This document shows, in pieces, positions 8,835-18,050 of a DNA stretch of 64,000 nucleotides. Position numbers and translations under genes: made by a program. The notes beneath the pieces are model-generated. The model searched no databases. It saw nothing but the letters and a program-made list of their open reading frames with translations, and was not told the origin of the DNA. Positions within the stretch are counted from its first letter, which is position 1; each line of letters starts with the position of its first letter. This DNA comes from an uncultured Bacteroidia bacterium (GTDB lineage Bacteria > Bacteroidota > Bacteroidia > Bacteroidales > ML635J-15): NCBI GenBank assembly GCA_902791865.1, contig CADAXK010000015.1, positions 1 through 64,000 of the forward strand, in the 5' to 3' direction.

Positions 8835-10220
8835 TTATAAAATCATTTTTTTTGCTTCGCTGATGAATTCCTCGTCGATACCAAAGATTTCGGCTATGGT
8901 AAGACCTTCGGTCGGAACTTCCTCTTCGGTGGTACGTACGAGCGAATAATCCATGTAGCGGTTGATATTTTCGGGCGTTACCTTTGTGCCTTCTGGAACT
9001 TGCAGTCCTTTTACTCTCAGTCGGTTGCATTGTGCGGTTATGCCGTTGTAATGAGTGGTGATGAGGCTGCGTGTTGCATGGCGTGATAGAATCTTTATGA
9101 ATGCGTTGACCAATGCGCGACCTTCGCTGGGATTGGTAGTGCGTGCAAGCTCATCGACTAGGGCAAGTATCTTTTGTCCCGACTTTACCGCCTTAAGAAT
9201 CTTATCAATGTTGAGCATTTCGATTGCAAACGACGACAATCCGTTCACTTCCGACTGGGCATCACCAATGCTGGTCATAATCTCGTCAACCAAAGCGATT
9301 TCCGCACTCTCGGCTGGCACGAAGAACCCAAACTGAAACATCATCTGTATGAGCGACATTGTCTTGAGGACTACCGTTTTACCCGACATATTTGCGCCTG
9401 TAATAAGGTTGGGCGTGTCGTCGAAGTGCAGGTCGATGGGCTGGAATTCGCAGCCACGTTCCTTTAGCGATTCGGCAACAACGGGATTGAATGCGCCTTT
9501 TATGGTTGTGTCGTTTGCAGAAATAGTCGGTTTGCACAATTTGAAGTCGCGTGCGAGCAGTGCCTTTGCCAATAACATGTCCAAATAAGCAAGCTGGTCG
9601 TAGTTGGCTTGGATGGCTTCGCTGTAGTTGCGCAACTTTTCAGATAGGTGTTCGCGGATGCGGTCTTCGATTTCGATGCATTCGAGGCGTATGCGTTCTG
9701 CCTTTTCGTTCTGGTTGGCGTTCTTGGCGATGTCGTACTCCTTGCGCAGAGTAGCCAGTTTCTCGTCGTATGCCGAGTAAATGTAGAAGCTCTGTATTCC
9801 GTTGTGCTCTGGGTCAAGGATTTCGACTACTGGATTGAGGTCGTGGAACGGCAGTATATCAATTGGGGTGTCTTTTATCAGTTTGCAGATGTCGCGCGAA
9901 ACCATGCAGAAATTTTTTACCTCGAAAAGTTCAATGTCGTCGAGTGTCTGAGCCGAACGCAGGTTGTGTATGGTCTGGTGAATGTCGTTCTGGCAGTACA
10001 GGCGATGTTGAATTGCGACAATGCTCTTGGCGTTTTCGCGGTTGCTGACGAAGTTTGCAAAAATTTCAAGGGTGTCGAGTTCCATTTTCAGCTCGAAGTC
10101 GCTTGTGATGAAACGCTGCGACAGCAGTCGTTTGCGACCAGTCGCCGAGCAGATTTCCATTTTCTCGTATATGAAGCGTAGTCCACGGTTTTCGTTGATA
10201 TGATATTTGAAGGTTTGCAT
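8835..10220 (-). CDS. MutS-family ATPase (KamC-like?)
   Basis: This is a 461-residue protein with only the C-terminal ATPase half of MutS. Walker A is GANMSGKT (residues 275-282; MutS has GPNMGGKS), Walker B is LVDELARTTNPSEG (about 354-367), and the switch histidine lies in TTHYNG (390). It has a helical lever-like region before the ATPase and a predicted coiled coil around 155-200, but lacks the mismatch-binding domain I. The C-terminal MDYSLVRTTEEEVP motif recalls the MutS-like reactivase of lysine 5,6-aminomutase (KamC), as I remember that family. No kam genes are in the window. Its role is therefore uncertain: DNA-structure ATPase or enzyme reactivase. Confidence 0.75.
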   Translation of the reverse strand: MQTFKYHINENRGLRFIYEKMEICSATGRKRLLSQRFITSDFELKMELDTLEIFANFVSNRENAKSIVAIQHRLYCQNDIHQTIHNLRSAQTLDDIELFEVKNFCMVSRDICKLIKDTPIDILPFHDLNPVVEILDPEHNGIQSFYIYSAYDEKLATLRKEYDIAKNANQNEKAERIRLECIEIEDRIREHLSEKLRNYSEAIQANYDQLAYLDMLLAKALLARDFKLCKPTISANDTTIKGAFNPVVAESLKERGCEFQPIDLHFDDTPNLITGANMSGKTVVLKTMSLIQMMFQFGFFVPAESAEIALVDEIMTSIGDAQSEVNGLSSFAIEMLNIDKILKAVKSGQKILALVDELARTTNPSEGRALVNAFIKILSRHATRSLITTHYNGITAQCNRLRVKGLQVPEGTKVTPENINRYMDYSLVRTTEEEVPTEGLTIAEIFGIDEEFISEAKKMIL

Positions 10221-10224
10221 ACTC

Positions 10225-10330
10225 TAAATTTGATGATTTGAAGATTTGATAATTTGAAGATTGGGGCTTGAAGGCTCACAGGCTAACGGGCTAACAGACT
10301 GTCTGCCTGCAAGACTGTAAGCCTGTTCGA
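10225..10330. repeat. Composite intergenic repeat array A
   Basis: An AT-rich part (GATTTGAAGATTTGATAATTTG type, 10231-10262) is followed by a GC-richer array of words such as GGCTTGAAGGCTCACAGGCTAACGG, CTAACAGACTG and AAGCCTG. The same composition recurs at 41757-41890 and 49770-49922. It lies between queD and the MutS-like gene. Confidence 0.75.
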
Positions 10331-10331
10331 C

Positions 10332-10781
10332 TTATTCATTATCTGAAGCGTACCATTCTGCGAAAGATGTTGATGTTTCGTAAAGCCTTAGGCTGAAAAG
10401 TTCTATGCCGTCGGGTAGGAGAGGCTTGATAAGTTCGGCGAAGTGAGCAACGATATTCTCAGCAGTAGGTTGAAAATCAACGATATGTATGCGCTTGAAA
10501 ATTGACTTGTTGCTTTCTGCAAAGCTTGTGTTTTCGCTGCGGCTTACGATGAGGCTGTGGTCGAACTTGTCGATGAGGTTCTCCTTGATTTTGTTTTTCA
10601 GCACGCCGAAGTCAACCACCATTCCATATTTTGGCGATGAAATGTCGGCTATCGGTTCTCCGATGACGGTAACGTGTAGTTTGTAGGTGTGTCCGTGAAT
10701 GTTGCTGCACAGTCCGTCGTAGTTGTGGAGTGTGTGGGCGGTGTCGAACTCGAATATTTTTGTTACTCTAATCTTGGGCAT
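10332..10781 (-). CDS. queD: 6-carboxytetrahydropterin synthase (QueD / PTPS family)
   Basis: This 149-residue zinc enzyme converts dihydroneopterin triphosphate to 6-carboxytetrahydropterin, the second step of queuosine (preQ0) synthesis. The PTPS hallmarks are readable: FDTAHTL with one zinc histidine, then CSNIHGHTYKL with the catalytic Cys and two further zinc ligands. VVDFGVLK and LYETSTS with the conserved Glu near the C-terminus complete the pattern. Length is normal for QueD. No other queuosine gene is adjacent, and no preQ1 riboswitch was recognised in the leader, which is largely repeat sequence (10790-10880). Confidence 0.92.
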   Translation of the reverse strand: MPKIRVTKIFEFDTAHTLHNYDGLCSNIHGHTYKLHVTVIGEPIADISSPKYGMVVDFGVLKNKIKENLIDKFDHSLIVSRSENTSFAESNKSIFKRIHIVDFQPTAENIVAHFAELIKPLLPDGIELFSLRLYETSTSFAEWYASDNE

Positions 10782-10789
10782 AACTATAT

Positions 10790-10880
10790 TGTCTAACGGG
10801 CTAACAGTCTAACAGGCTTGCAGTCGGACAATTCGACTGTTTGTCTGGTCTTCTGCAAGACTTTTAGACTTTTTGCCTTG
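10790..10880. repeat. Intergenic repeat array B
   Basis: Words such as GGGCTAACAGTCTAACAGGCTTGCAG and TCTGCAAGACTTTTAGAC follow one another, together with the small palindrome CAGTCGGACAATTCGACTG. It belongs to the same family as arrays at 10225, 41757, 49770 and 63645. It lies inside the predicted queD leader. Confidence 0.7.
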
Positions 10881-10892
10881 TTTCTTCGTTTG

Positions 10893-10900
10893 CAAAGGTA
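10893..10900 (-). promoter_or_regulatory. -7 promoter element, probably for queD
   Basis: The minus strand reads TACCTTTG (TAnnTTTG). It would give a leader of about 105 bases that contains repeat array B. Confidence 0.4.
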
Positions 10901-10944
10901 ATATTTTTTCGGCAAATAATAATTGAATCGGAGAGAACACAAAT

Positions 10945-11556
10945 TTACACAAGGTGTCTAGTTATTGCGGTTCTTACAAGCGAGGCCGTATTTCCGCAAC
11001 CGAGTTTATGCCTAAGGCATTTTGTGTAACTATGTACCGTCTCGAAAGCAAGGCACAACTTGCAGGAAATCTCCTTGATAGTATATCCCTCGACCATTAA
11101 CCGAAGAATTTCTCGTTCGCGCATCGTAAGAGTAGGCGGAACTTCGGAATCATCTTCAACAAGAGACATAGCTTCCTTACAGATAAACGAACCCGACTCG
11201 GCTACCTTCCTAATTCCTTCCAGCAGTTCGTCCATGCCTGTACTTTTCAATATATATCCATGGGCACCGCCATGCATGGCACGTTGTATTACCGCCGATT
11301 CGGCAAAACTTGTACAAATAATGAACCTCGACGACGGACTAATCGCCGACATACGAGGAATAGCATCAATACCATCACCGTCGGGCAAAGCTACATCAAG
11401 CAAAACAACCTGTGGCTTGTGAACTTCGAGCAAACGTTCAGCCTCGGACAAAGTGCAGGCGATGTCCAGAACTTTCACGTCTTCGTTTTCATCGATTAGT
11501 TTCGAAAGGCCCTCAGCAACAACCCGATGATCATCAACTATTAATACACTTATCAT
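10945..11556 (-). CDS. Response regulator, NarL/FixJ (LuxR-HTH) type
   Basis: This is a 203-residue cytosolic transcription regulator. The receiver domain covers about 1-120, with the acidic pair Asp8-Asp9, the phosphoacceptor Asp54 in VVLLDVALPDGDG, and the Thr/Lys positions in ICTSFAES and ILKSTG. The C-terminal LuxR helix-turn-helix covers about 137-203 (LTMREREILRLMVEGYTIKEI, read in two parts; then LCLAFETVHSYTKCLRHKLG). The partner kinase gene lies 12 bases upstream on the same strand, so the two form an operon and a cognate pair. The target genes cannot be inferred. Confidence 0.93.
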   Translation of the reverse strand: MISVLIVDDHRVVAEGLSKLIDENEDVKVLDIACTLSEAERLLEVHKPQVVLLDVALPDGDGIDAIPRMSAISPSSRFIICTSFAESAVIQRAMHGGAHGYILKSTGMDELLEGIRKVAESGSFICKEAMSLVEDDSEVPPTLTMREREILRLMVEGYTIKEISCKLCLAFETVHSYTKCLRHKLGCGNTASLVRTAITRHLV

Positions 11557-11568
11557 CCTCAGCTAAAA

Positions 11569-13482
11569 TTATTTGTTTTTGAACTCGACATTTATCTCGC
11601 TGCCCCTTCCTGGCTCCGAATAAACGCTAAACTTTCCTCCAATAGCATCGGCTCTGGCCTTGATGTTACGAAGTCCCGAACCCTCGCCGTTAAATTCAAT
11701 ATTGCCTCGGCCGTCGTCGCTTACGTTGATGATAGTGGTGTTTTCATCAACAAACAACTGAACGCGGATATGTTCGGCTTCTGCATTTTTCACGGCATTG
11801 TTTACAAGTTCGTAAACTATGCAATACACCGCTTCTTCGTGCTTCACCACCGCCCCAGTCTCATCGCCGACAAAAGAGAACGACACATTTCTCATGCTTC
11901 GGCAATAATCGCGTAGGGCAACCCTAAGTCCGTAACGCTTCAATGATTCGGGAAGCAAGTGATGTGCGACATTGCGCATCTCGCATATAGCCTCGTCGGT
12001 TTGCGACTTAGCAACTTGTATCGAAGACTTTGTTTCGTCGGGATTATCAGCATATTCCAAATTTCTCTTTATGCTTGTCAGCAGGCCTCCCATACGGTCG
12101 TGCAAGTCGCGGGCAATGCGTACGCGCTCGGCAACTTCACCGCTCAACTTTGCAACGACGATGGCATTCTGCCTGTTTTTGCGCACATTGCGCCACAACA
12201 GGAAAAACAACAATGCTACCAGAAGCATTATGCAGCCTATCAGAGCCGCACCAATTACGTACCACCGTTTTTCCCGTGTCAACTGTTCGATGGCAGCCTG
12301 CTTCTTCTCGGTTTCGTACAGCACTTCCATCTGCGAAAGCCCCGACTGATAGTTTGCATTGGCAAACTGCACCATTCCATTGAAAATCTTTTCAGAGTAT
12401 TCCTTCACGCCTTCATTATTTCCCAGTTCGGCGTATATCTGTGCCAGATAAACGTATATGCCAATGTCATCATAGGTTTCATATTCATCTTCGAGCGACA
12501 TAAGGGCATATTCCTCTGCTTTTTTCCACTGCTTACGCGCCATTGCCAGTTCGCAGCAGGCGGTATAGACATTGCTTCTTGTTTCCCAACTTGTCTCATC
12601 ACCAAGCAGCGACAATGCTTCCGAAATGTATCCCTCGGCACAGTCCAAGTCCTTGTAATGATTCATCTGCAACCTCGCAAAGGCAAGGATAGTCACAATG
12701 TAGTCGCCTTTCTCCTCCTCTATATGATTGTGGTAATATTCATAGCAAACATTTGCAGCCTCCTCGGCCTTTGCCATATCGCCGGCATCATTATATATCG
12801 CAACCAAACCCTTGTGCGACATGGCAACAAGCAGCGAATCGCCAGACTTCTGTGCAGCATCGACTGCCATAAGATAGTTGCTGCGGGCTTCGTCCGAATT
12901 GCCCATGCTATGGTACAATTCACCTATATTATAATGGAGTATGGCAGTAGATTCCAACCAACCATACTTCTCAAAAATCGGAAGCGCTTGCTGATAATAA
13001 TGTATTGCAAGATGAGCCTTGTCCTGCATATTGTACACGTTGGCAATGGAACCATATATAACGCTCAAGTTATCGTCGATGTCGGACTCGCTGTAGCGGC
13101 TATCTTCCTTCATTGAGTCGCAGACCTCCAGAGCACGATTGTAGTAATCGATAGCCTCATCATAATCGTCGTTGCCGTACGCGATTAGTCCGAGGACACG
13201 CAAAGCATCGGACCGAGCATTGAGCAAATCCTCTTCGTACGACAACTCAATGGCCTTGTTGGCATAATACCGCGACTTTGCTCCGTCGGTACTCAAATAG
13301 CCCCACATAAGGTTGTTATATGCCTTCATCAGCTCCTTGCCCTTGGGCGGATTTTTGCTATTCAGCAGCATCTCAACCGAATCGACATTCCTGTTCCGAT
13401 GGTCGGAATATTGACCATATCCGGCTATACAAACGACAGACAGACAGAATAATACAGCAATATGAGATATAAGTTTCATCAT
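11569..13482 (-). CDS. TPR sensor histidine kinase (HisKA_3 type)
   Basis: This membrane sensor kinase has about 637 residues from the start at 13482. It has a signal peptide (MMKLISHIAVLF...GYGQ), a periplasmic region built of TPR repeats (NNLMWGYLSTD, AIDYYNRALEVC, AIHYYQQALPIF and others), and one membrane helix near 407-430. The HisKA_3 dimerisation box IARDLHDRMGG carries the phosphoacceptor His461, and a HATPase_c domain follows with VNNAVKNAEAEHI and VSDDGRG. It pairs with the LuxR-type regulator just downstream. The start is placed after a -7 element at 13494-13501. TPR domains suggest that it senses a protein or peptide in the periplasm (inference). Confidence 0.9.
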   Translation of the reverse strand: MMKLISHIAVLFCLSVVCIAGYGQYSDHRNRNVDSVEMLLNSKNPPKGKELMKAYNNLMWGYLSTDGAKSRYYANKAIELSYEEDLLNARSDALRVLGLIAYGNDDYDEAIDYYNRALEVCDSMKEDSRYSESDIDDNLSVIYGSIANVYNMQDKAHLAIHYYQQALPIFEKYGWLESTAILHYNIGELYHSMGNSDEARSNYLMAVDAAQKSGDSLLVAMSHKGLVAIYNDAGDMAKAEEAANVCYEYYHNHIEEEKGDYIVTILAFARLQMNHYKDLDCAEGYISEALSLLGDETSWETRSNVYTACCELAMARKQWKKAEEYALMSLEDEYETYDDIGIYVYLAQIYAELGNNEGVKEYSEKIFNGMVQFANANYQSGLSQMEVLYETEKKQAAIEQLTREKRWYVIGAALIGCIMLLVALLFFLLWRNVRKNRQNAIVVAKLSGEVAERVRIARDLHDRMGGLLTSIKRNLEYADNPDETKSSIQVAKSQTDEAICEMRNVAHHLLPESLKRYGLRVALRDYCRSMRNVSFSFVGDETGAVVKHEEAVYCIVYELVNNAVKNAEAEHIRVQLFVDENTTIINVSDDGRGNIEFNGEGSGLRNIKARADAIGGKFSVYSEPGRGSEINVEFKNK

Positions 13483-13493
13483 TATCATTGACG

Positions 13494-13501
13494 CAAAATT
13501 A
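13494..13501 (-). promoter_or_regulatory. -7 promoter element for the kinase-regulator operon
   Basis: The minus strand reads TAATTTTG, matching TAnnTTTG, 12 bases before the start at 13482. The -33 match is poor. Confidence 0.4.
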
Positions 13502-13629
13502 TAAAAATTAAATAAAAGCACCTCAAAAAATCCCCCAAATGGGGGGTTGTAAAACACTCCATTCGGCAAGAACTTTGTTCAGATAAAGTTATAATATCTA
13601 ATTGTCTAATTTTAAAAATCTTAAATAGT

Positions 13630-15078
13630 ATGAAAAGATTATTAATTATCGCAACGACATTCCTTTTAGGAATATTAGCAATGAATTCGTGTATAAAGGA
13701 ATACACAATCACAGTGGGTACAAACAATGCGGAATGGGGTTCTGTAACAGGTTCAGGAACTTACGTTGCAAATTCAGAAGTTGTAATTTCGGCAATTCCC
13801 GCATCGGGCTATTATTTTATAAAGTGGGACGATGGCAATACCGACAATCCACGCACCATTTTGGTGACAGGCGACAAGGCCTATCAGGCTATCTTCTCCA
13901 ACAATCCTAATGGTGGCGGACAAGGCGGAGGCAATGGTACATCCATGAACATTAGCGACAACATCAGTGAAAACACCACTTGGCCAGACCTTGGTCTCGA
14001 TGTTGACTACATTGTTGACGGATGGATTAATATCGAAGGTAATGCATTACTTACCATCGAACCTGGCGTAACGATCATGTTCACAGGTGAAAATGGTGGC
14101 ATGACAGTACACGAAAATGCAGGCTTGAAGATGGTTGGTACTGCCGACAAGCCCATCAAGTTTGTTGGTCCATTAAACAATCCTAACAATGGTTCGTGGG
14201 GCAGAGTCGAAATCCATTCGAAGCGCAACGACAACGTTTGGGAATACGTACAGTTCCTCCGCGGCGGAAGCAGCGATTACGTATGGGATGGTGTCATTGA
14301 CGTTTATGATGCAAAACTTGCAATGCGCAACTGCACAATCGACGGTTCCCTCGGCTATGGACTTGTTATGGAATACGGCACACGTCTAACTGCTTTCGAA
14401 GGCAACACAATAAAGAACTGTGCACAATATCCAATTGTCGCCGAATACTGGGTAAACTTGCTCGACCTTACTGCCAACAACACTTTCGTAAGCAACGGTC
14501 ATAACTTCATTGACGCAAGATGCCGCGACATCAGTATGGAAAACCACACCACAATAAAGGCTATGCCAATACCTTATTGTCTTGAATATGGCTTACATTT
14601 CGATGGCGGTTATAAACTTACCATAGAACCAGGTACACAGTTCTACATAAGACCAGGTCAAAATATTGATATGGACGAGAACAGCACTTTTATTGCTGAC
14701 GGTACAGCCGAAAAGCCTATTATTTTCCGTGGAGTGGAAGATGAGGACAGCTATTGGATTGGTATAAAGTATCACAGCACCAAGCAGGCATCTGTTATGA
14801 ACTATTGCACAGTGCTCAACTGCGGTGAAGACACCGAATCATTCCACGGCGGATGCATTTGCGTATACAGTCAGTCGCGCCTTACACTTACCAACTGCAC
14901 CATAGGCAAGAGCCTGCACTATGGAATTACCTTGGACGATGTTGAACTTATGGGTCGCATCTCACACAGCAACAATACATTCACAAATTGTGCCGGTGGC
15001 AATGTATGGCTCGAAAGCGGTGGAACATACAACGGTGTTGACTACGAAAGCGGTCAGATACTTAACGACCTCCCATAA
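13630..15078 (+). CDS. Lipoprotein with InlB-type B-repeat and parallel beta-helix
   Basis: This is a 482-residue surface or periplasmic lipoprotein. A signal peptide ends in the lipobox LAMNSC (Cys21). Residues about 24-90 match the divergent InlB B-repeat fold seen in Bacteroidetes (TITVGTNNAEWGSVTGSG ... FIKWDDGNTDNPR). A Gly-rich linker (NPNGGGQGGGNG) leads into a right-handed parallel beta-helix of about 370 residues, with recurring GTADKPIKFVG / GTAEKPIIFRG steps and NCTIDGS / NCTIGKS turns. Such helices often bind or cleave polysaccharides, but no catalytic residues can be named. It is monocistronic and transcribed away from the kinase operon, and ends at a bidirectional terminator. 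Confidence 0.8.
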   Translation: MKRLLIIATTFLLGILAMNSCIKEYTITVGTNNAEWGSVTGSGTYVANSEVVISAIPASGYYFIKWDDGNTDNPRTILVTGDKAYQAIFSNNPNGGGQGGGNGTSMNISDNISENTTWPDLGLDVDYIVDGWINIEGNALLTIEPGVTIMFTGENGGMTVHENAGLKMVGTADKPIKFVGPLNNPNNGSWGRVEIHSKRNDNVWEYVQFLRGGSSDYVWDGVIDVYDAKLAMRNCTIDGSLGYGLVMEYGTRLTAFEGNTIKNCAQYPIVAEYWVNLLDLTANNTFVSNGHNFIDARCRDISMENHTTIKAMPIPYCLEYGLHFDGGYKLTIEPGTQFYIRPGQNIDMDENSTFIADGTAEKPIIFRGVEDEDSYWIGIKYHSTKQASVMNYCTVLNCGEDTESFHGGCICVYSQSRLTLTNCTIGKSLHYGITLDDVELMGRISHSNNTFTNCAGGNVWLESGGTYNGVDYESGQILNDLP

Positions 15079-15099
15079 TAAAGGATAACAACAAAACAA

Positions 15100-15127
15100 A
15101 AGGCAGCCTTGAGCTGCCTTTATTTTT
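15100..15127. terminator. Bidirectional terminator between lipoprotein and beta-mannosidase
   Basis: AAGGCAGC and GCTGCCTT form a stem with a short loop. It is followed by TTATTTTTA on the plus strand and by TTTTGTTTTG on the minus strand, so it can end both convergent genes. Confidence 0.85.
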
Positions 15128-15165
15128 ACTATCCTTTTTGCATTATGCAGAATAGATAGTGATTT

Positions 15166-17802
15166 TTACTTGATAATCTTCTGTATTCTTATCGGCTTTT
15201 CTATTATTGGAAGTGTTTTCTTAATTGGTGTCCATACATTGAAAGCACGAATCTGAAGTTGCTTGTCAAATTCTGATTGGGAAATGTTAGTCCTTACAAA
15301 GATTTTCACCGGCTGGTTGGGCAGAATGTCGAAATAGTTGTCGGAGAATGCATTGTCAACGCCAGTGATACTTAGGTAGGCACCTCGGACAAATGTCTTG
15401 CTGTTTAGTGTTACAAAGTAGCCGCCATCTGCCTTTTCGGATTTCCAGCCAACTTCGGCTTGCGGGAAATTCATTTCTTTCATTGTGCATAGGAAATAGT
15501 TGTTGTCGGTAATGTAGCCGCCATGTTGCGGAACAAATTCTGTCCTGACGAATATCTCGTTTCTTTTCTTGCCAGCGATAATTTCAGAAGTTTGTTTGCT
15601 GAAATAAATCTGTGAGGCATTGGCTTTTACGGTTATATTTTGCGTTTCGCTGAATATTGTGTCGCCGTTGAAGTCGAGCACGCTTACTGAAAGTTTTCCG
15701 TTGCAGTCGCTAAGACTGTCGGAAACGATGTAAACACTTAGTTTTCCGTTCTTTTCGATTGGTGACACCAGTATGTTACGATAGGCTTTCTTTGTATAGT
15801 AGTGCTGGGCTTTCCATCGTCCGTAAAAGTCGCGGCTCGACCATGAAGCAACTGGCCAGCAGTCGTTGTGCTGCCAGAAGAGTGTACCCATGCAGTAGGG
15901 CATGTCGCGGCGATGCGCTTCGATGGCTGTCTTTATGGCATCGCCCTGAAGCAACTGGCTTAGGTACAAGGTCTCCTCAAAGTCGGCTGGCTTGCGGTAT
16001 TCGCTTTCCAGATACCACAGAATGCGGTTGTTGGCGTTGCTTCCGCCACGCTGATGCGACATCATAACTTCGGAATGAATGTCGTGGTCTTCGGTGTTTG
16101 GTGCAAACTGCATTACGCTCTGCATGTCGGGGAACGACTGGAAGCCGTATTCGGAGAAAAAGCGGCATCTTACATCGTTGAATGTTGCGATTCTACCCTC
16201 TGTCTGCCAAACGCCCCAGTAGTGTCCGTCACCGTTGGGGTTCCAAAGCGTGTCGCCAGTTTCGGGCTTGCTGTACGGATTTCCGTTGAATGGTGACGAC
16301 GGCACATAGAATCTATCATCGTATTTCTCAACCACTTCGGGAAGCGTAACAAGGTAGCAGTCGGTGTATTGCTTCATTATCAGTTCGGAAATTCCGTTGC
16401 CCATAGCATCGTACCTAGCCTTGTAGCCCCAGCCGTACCATGCCGCCTGACACTCGTTGTTGCCGCACCACAACGCAATGCTCGGATGGTTGCGCAGACG
16501 CACAACATTGTCGATGGCTTCCTGCCTTACGCTTTCAAGCATTTCGCCCTCAGTAGGATAAAAACTGCAGGCAAACATAAAGTCCTGCCATACAAGGATT
16601 CCGTACTTGTCGCACAGGTCGTAGAAAATGTCGTTCTCGTAGATTCCGCCACCCCACACGCGCAACATATTCATATTGGCGTTCACTGCGTCGAGGATTG
16701 TGCGCTCGTACATAGAATCGGTAACAGCGGTAAGGAAACTATGCTGAGGAATATAGTTGGCTCCCTTCATAAACGCCTTTACACCATTGATTTGCACGGT
16801 GTATGATGTTCCGAACTCGTCCTTTTCGCGCAGAACCTTAATGTCGCGCAGACCAATGTTTTCGCTACGGCTGTCGGTTGTGTTTCCGAGCGAAACGCTT
16901 GTGGTAAAATGATATAGGTTTGGCTCGCCAAGTCCATTGCACCACCAAAGTTTAGGATTGCGGATGCTTACAGGGATTTCGATTGTGTTCGTACCTTCCT
17001 TTAGTTGTGCTTTTGCTGTCAATTTTTGCGAAAGCCCATCGGCGGAAACGGTCATTGTGGCTGTGCCAGCCTTTGTGGTTTCTACTTCGGCGATAACTTT
17101 CAACGAGGCATTTTTAGCGGTAATGCTTTCCTGAATATATCTTACATTGTTGATTTTCAGATTGTCCCAAGCCTTTACAACTATCGGTTGCCAGATTCCG
17201 CTAGTTACAAGTCGCGGACCCCAGTCCCAGCCGTAGTGGTAGCCAGCCTTTCGAGCAAAAATGCCGACCTGCTTGTCGAAGATGCCACCGTTTGCCGACT
17301 GGTCGTTGTCGGACACATAGCGGAAATCCAAAGCGTCAAACTTGGGAATGTCAACCTTGATGGGCGAATGCAGATAAACGCGCAGTTCGTTGCCTTTTGC
17401 CTTAGCAATTCCCTTGACATTCACCGTCCAAGTGCGGAACATATTGTCGGCTTTCAGGATTAGGCTGTCGTTGAGATAAATGTCAGCGTAGGTGTCAAGC
17501 CCGTAGAATGTCAGTTCGATGTTCTGGCGATTAAACATTTCGTCGCTGATGTCGAAAGTGGTCTTGTATTCCCAGTCTTCCTTATCGACCCACTGCACCC
17601 CGCGTTCGTTGAGGCGGAAAAACGGGTCTTCGATTATGTTGTTGGCGATTAGGTCGGTATGCACAACTCCCGGAACCGTTGCCTTGTGCCAGATGTTTGC
17701 CCGCACCTGACGGAAAGTCCAGTTGGATGAAAGTGTATCGGTTTGTGCGGATGCTGTAATTGCGGTTATTGCCAGTATTGCGATGAATATTAGTTTTTTC
17801 AT
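15166..17802 (-). CDS. Beta-mannosidase, glycoside hydrolase family 2
   Basis: This is an exported 878-residue enzyme that releases terminal beta-linked mannose from mannan or N-glycan fragments. A signal peptide ends at ITASAQ. The GH2 sugar-binding domain carries WDWGPRLVTSGIWQPI, typical of beta-mannosidases. It is followed by an immunoglobulin-like domain and the TIM barrel with ANMNMLRVWGGGIYE. The acid/base is Glu450 in WCGNNECQ and the nucleophile is Glu551 in FFSEYGFQS. Length is normal. No SusC/SusD pair or other carbohydrate enzyme is adjacent, so it is not in an evident polysaccharide utilisation locus. A -7 element lies at 17822-17829. Confidence 0.95.
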   Translation of the reverse strand: MKKLIFIAILAITAITASAQTDTLSSNWTFRQVRANIWHKATVPGVVHTDLIANNIIEDPFFRLNERGVQWVDKEDWEYKTTFDISDEMFNRQNIELTFYGLDTYADIYLNDSLILKADNMFRTWTVNVKGIAKAKGNELRVYLHSPIKVDIPKFDALDFRYVSDNDQSANGGIFDKQVGIFARKAGYHYGWDWGPRLVTSGIWQPIVVKAWDNLKINNVRYIQESITAKNASLKVIAEVETTKAGTATMTVSADGLSQKLTAKAQLKEGTNTIEIPVSIRNPKLWWCNGLGEPNLYHFTTSVSLGNTTDSRSENIGLRDIKVLREKDEFGTSYTVQINGVKAFMKGANYIPQHSFLTAVTDSMYERTILDAVNANMNMLRVWGGGIYENDIFYDLCDKYGILVWQDFMFACSFYPTEGEMLESVRQEAIDNVVRLRNHPSIALWCGNNECQAAWYGWGYKARYDAMGNGISELIMKQYTDCYLVTLPEVVEKYDDRFYVPSSPFNGNPYSKPETGDTLWNPNGDGHYWGVWQTEGRIATFNDVRCRFFSEYGFQSFPDMQSVMQFAPNTEDHDIHSEVMMSHQRGGSNANNRILWYLESEYRKPADFEETLYLSQLLQGDAIKTAIEAHRRDMPYCMGTLFWQHNDCWPVASWSSRDFYGRWKAQHYYTKKAYRNILVSPIEKNGKLSVYIVSDSLSDCNGKLSVSVLDFNGDTIFSETQNITVKANASQIYFSKQTSEIIAGKKRNEIFVRTEFVPQHGGYITDNNYFLCTMKEMNFPQAEVGWKSEKADGGYFVTLNSKTFVRGAYLSITGVDNAFSDNYFDILPNQPVKIFVRTNISQSEFDKQLQIRAFNVWTPIKKTLPIIEKPIRIQKIIK

Positions 17803-17821
17803 TGAATTTTTTTTAGTGTTG

Positions 17822-17829
17822 CAAACATA
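17822..17829 (-). promoter_or_regulatory. -7 promoter element for the beta-mannosidase gene
   Basis: The minus strand reads TATGTTTG (TAnnTTTG), 20 bases before the start codon. Confidence 0.45.
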
Positions 17830-17871
17830 GTGATTTTTTGCAAGATGGGGAAATTACGTGTATAAAAAAAG

Positions 17872-17891
17872 GAACGCAAAATTTTGCATCT
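17872..17891. repeat. Dispersed palindrome, diverged copy
   Basis: GAACGCAAAATTTTGCATCT differs from the exact palindrome at three of twenty positions. It is followed at about 17897-17914 by another near-palindrome, GTCGTGGCGCGCCGCGAC. Confidence 0.6.
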
Positions 17892-17938
17892 GTTGTGTCG
17901 TGGCGCGCCGCGACCGACAATTATTTATGATTTTGATT

Positions 17939-17968
17939 TTTGCCGTAGAAATTTTTTCATTAAATTTG
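17939..17968 (+). promoter_or_regulatory. Bacteroidetes-type promoter for the small lipoprotein
   Basis: The -33 element TTTG (17939-17942) is followed after 18 bases by the -7 element TAAATTTG (17961-17968). The leader to the start codon is about 75 bases; its sequence was not recognised as a known riboswitch. Confidence 0.6.
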
Positions 17969-18050
17969 CAACGTTATTTGTCTGAAACCCGAATGGGCTG
18001 CTAACATTTAAAACCGATGTGCCGATGGGATATAACTGGTGCAGAAATTT

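Noticed and set aside
10782-10900. Possible preQ1 riboswitch in the queD leader
   Set aside because: The leader is mostly array B repeats; no preQ1-I or preQ1-II core could be recognised.
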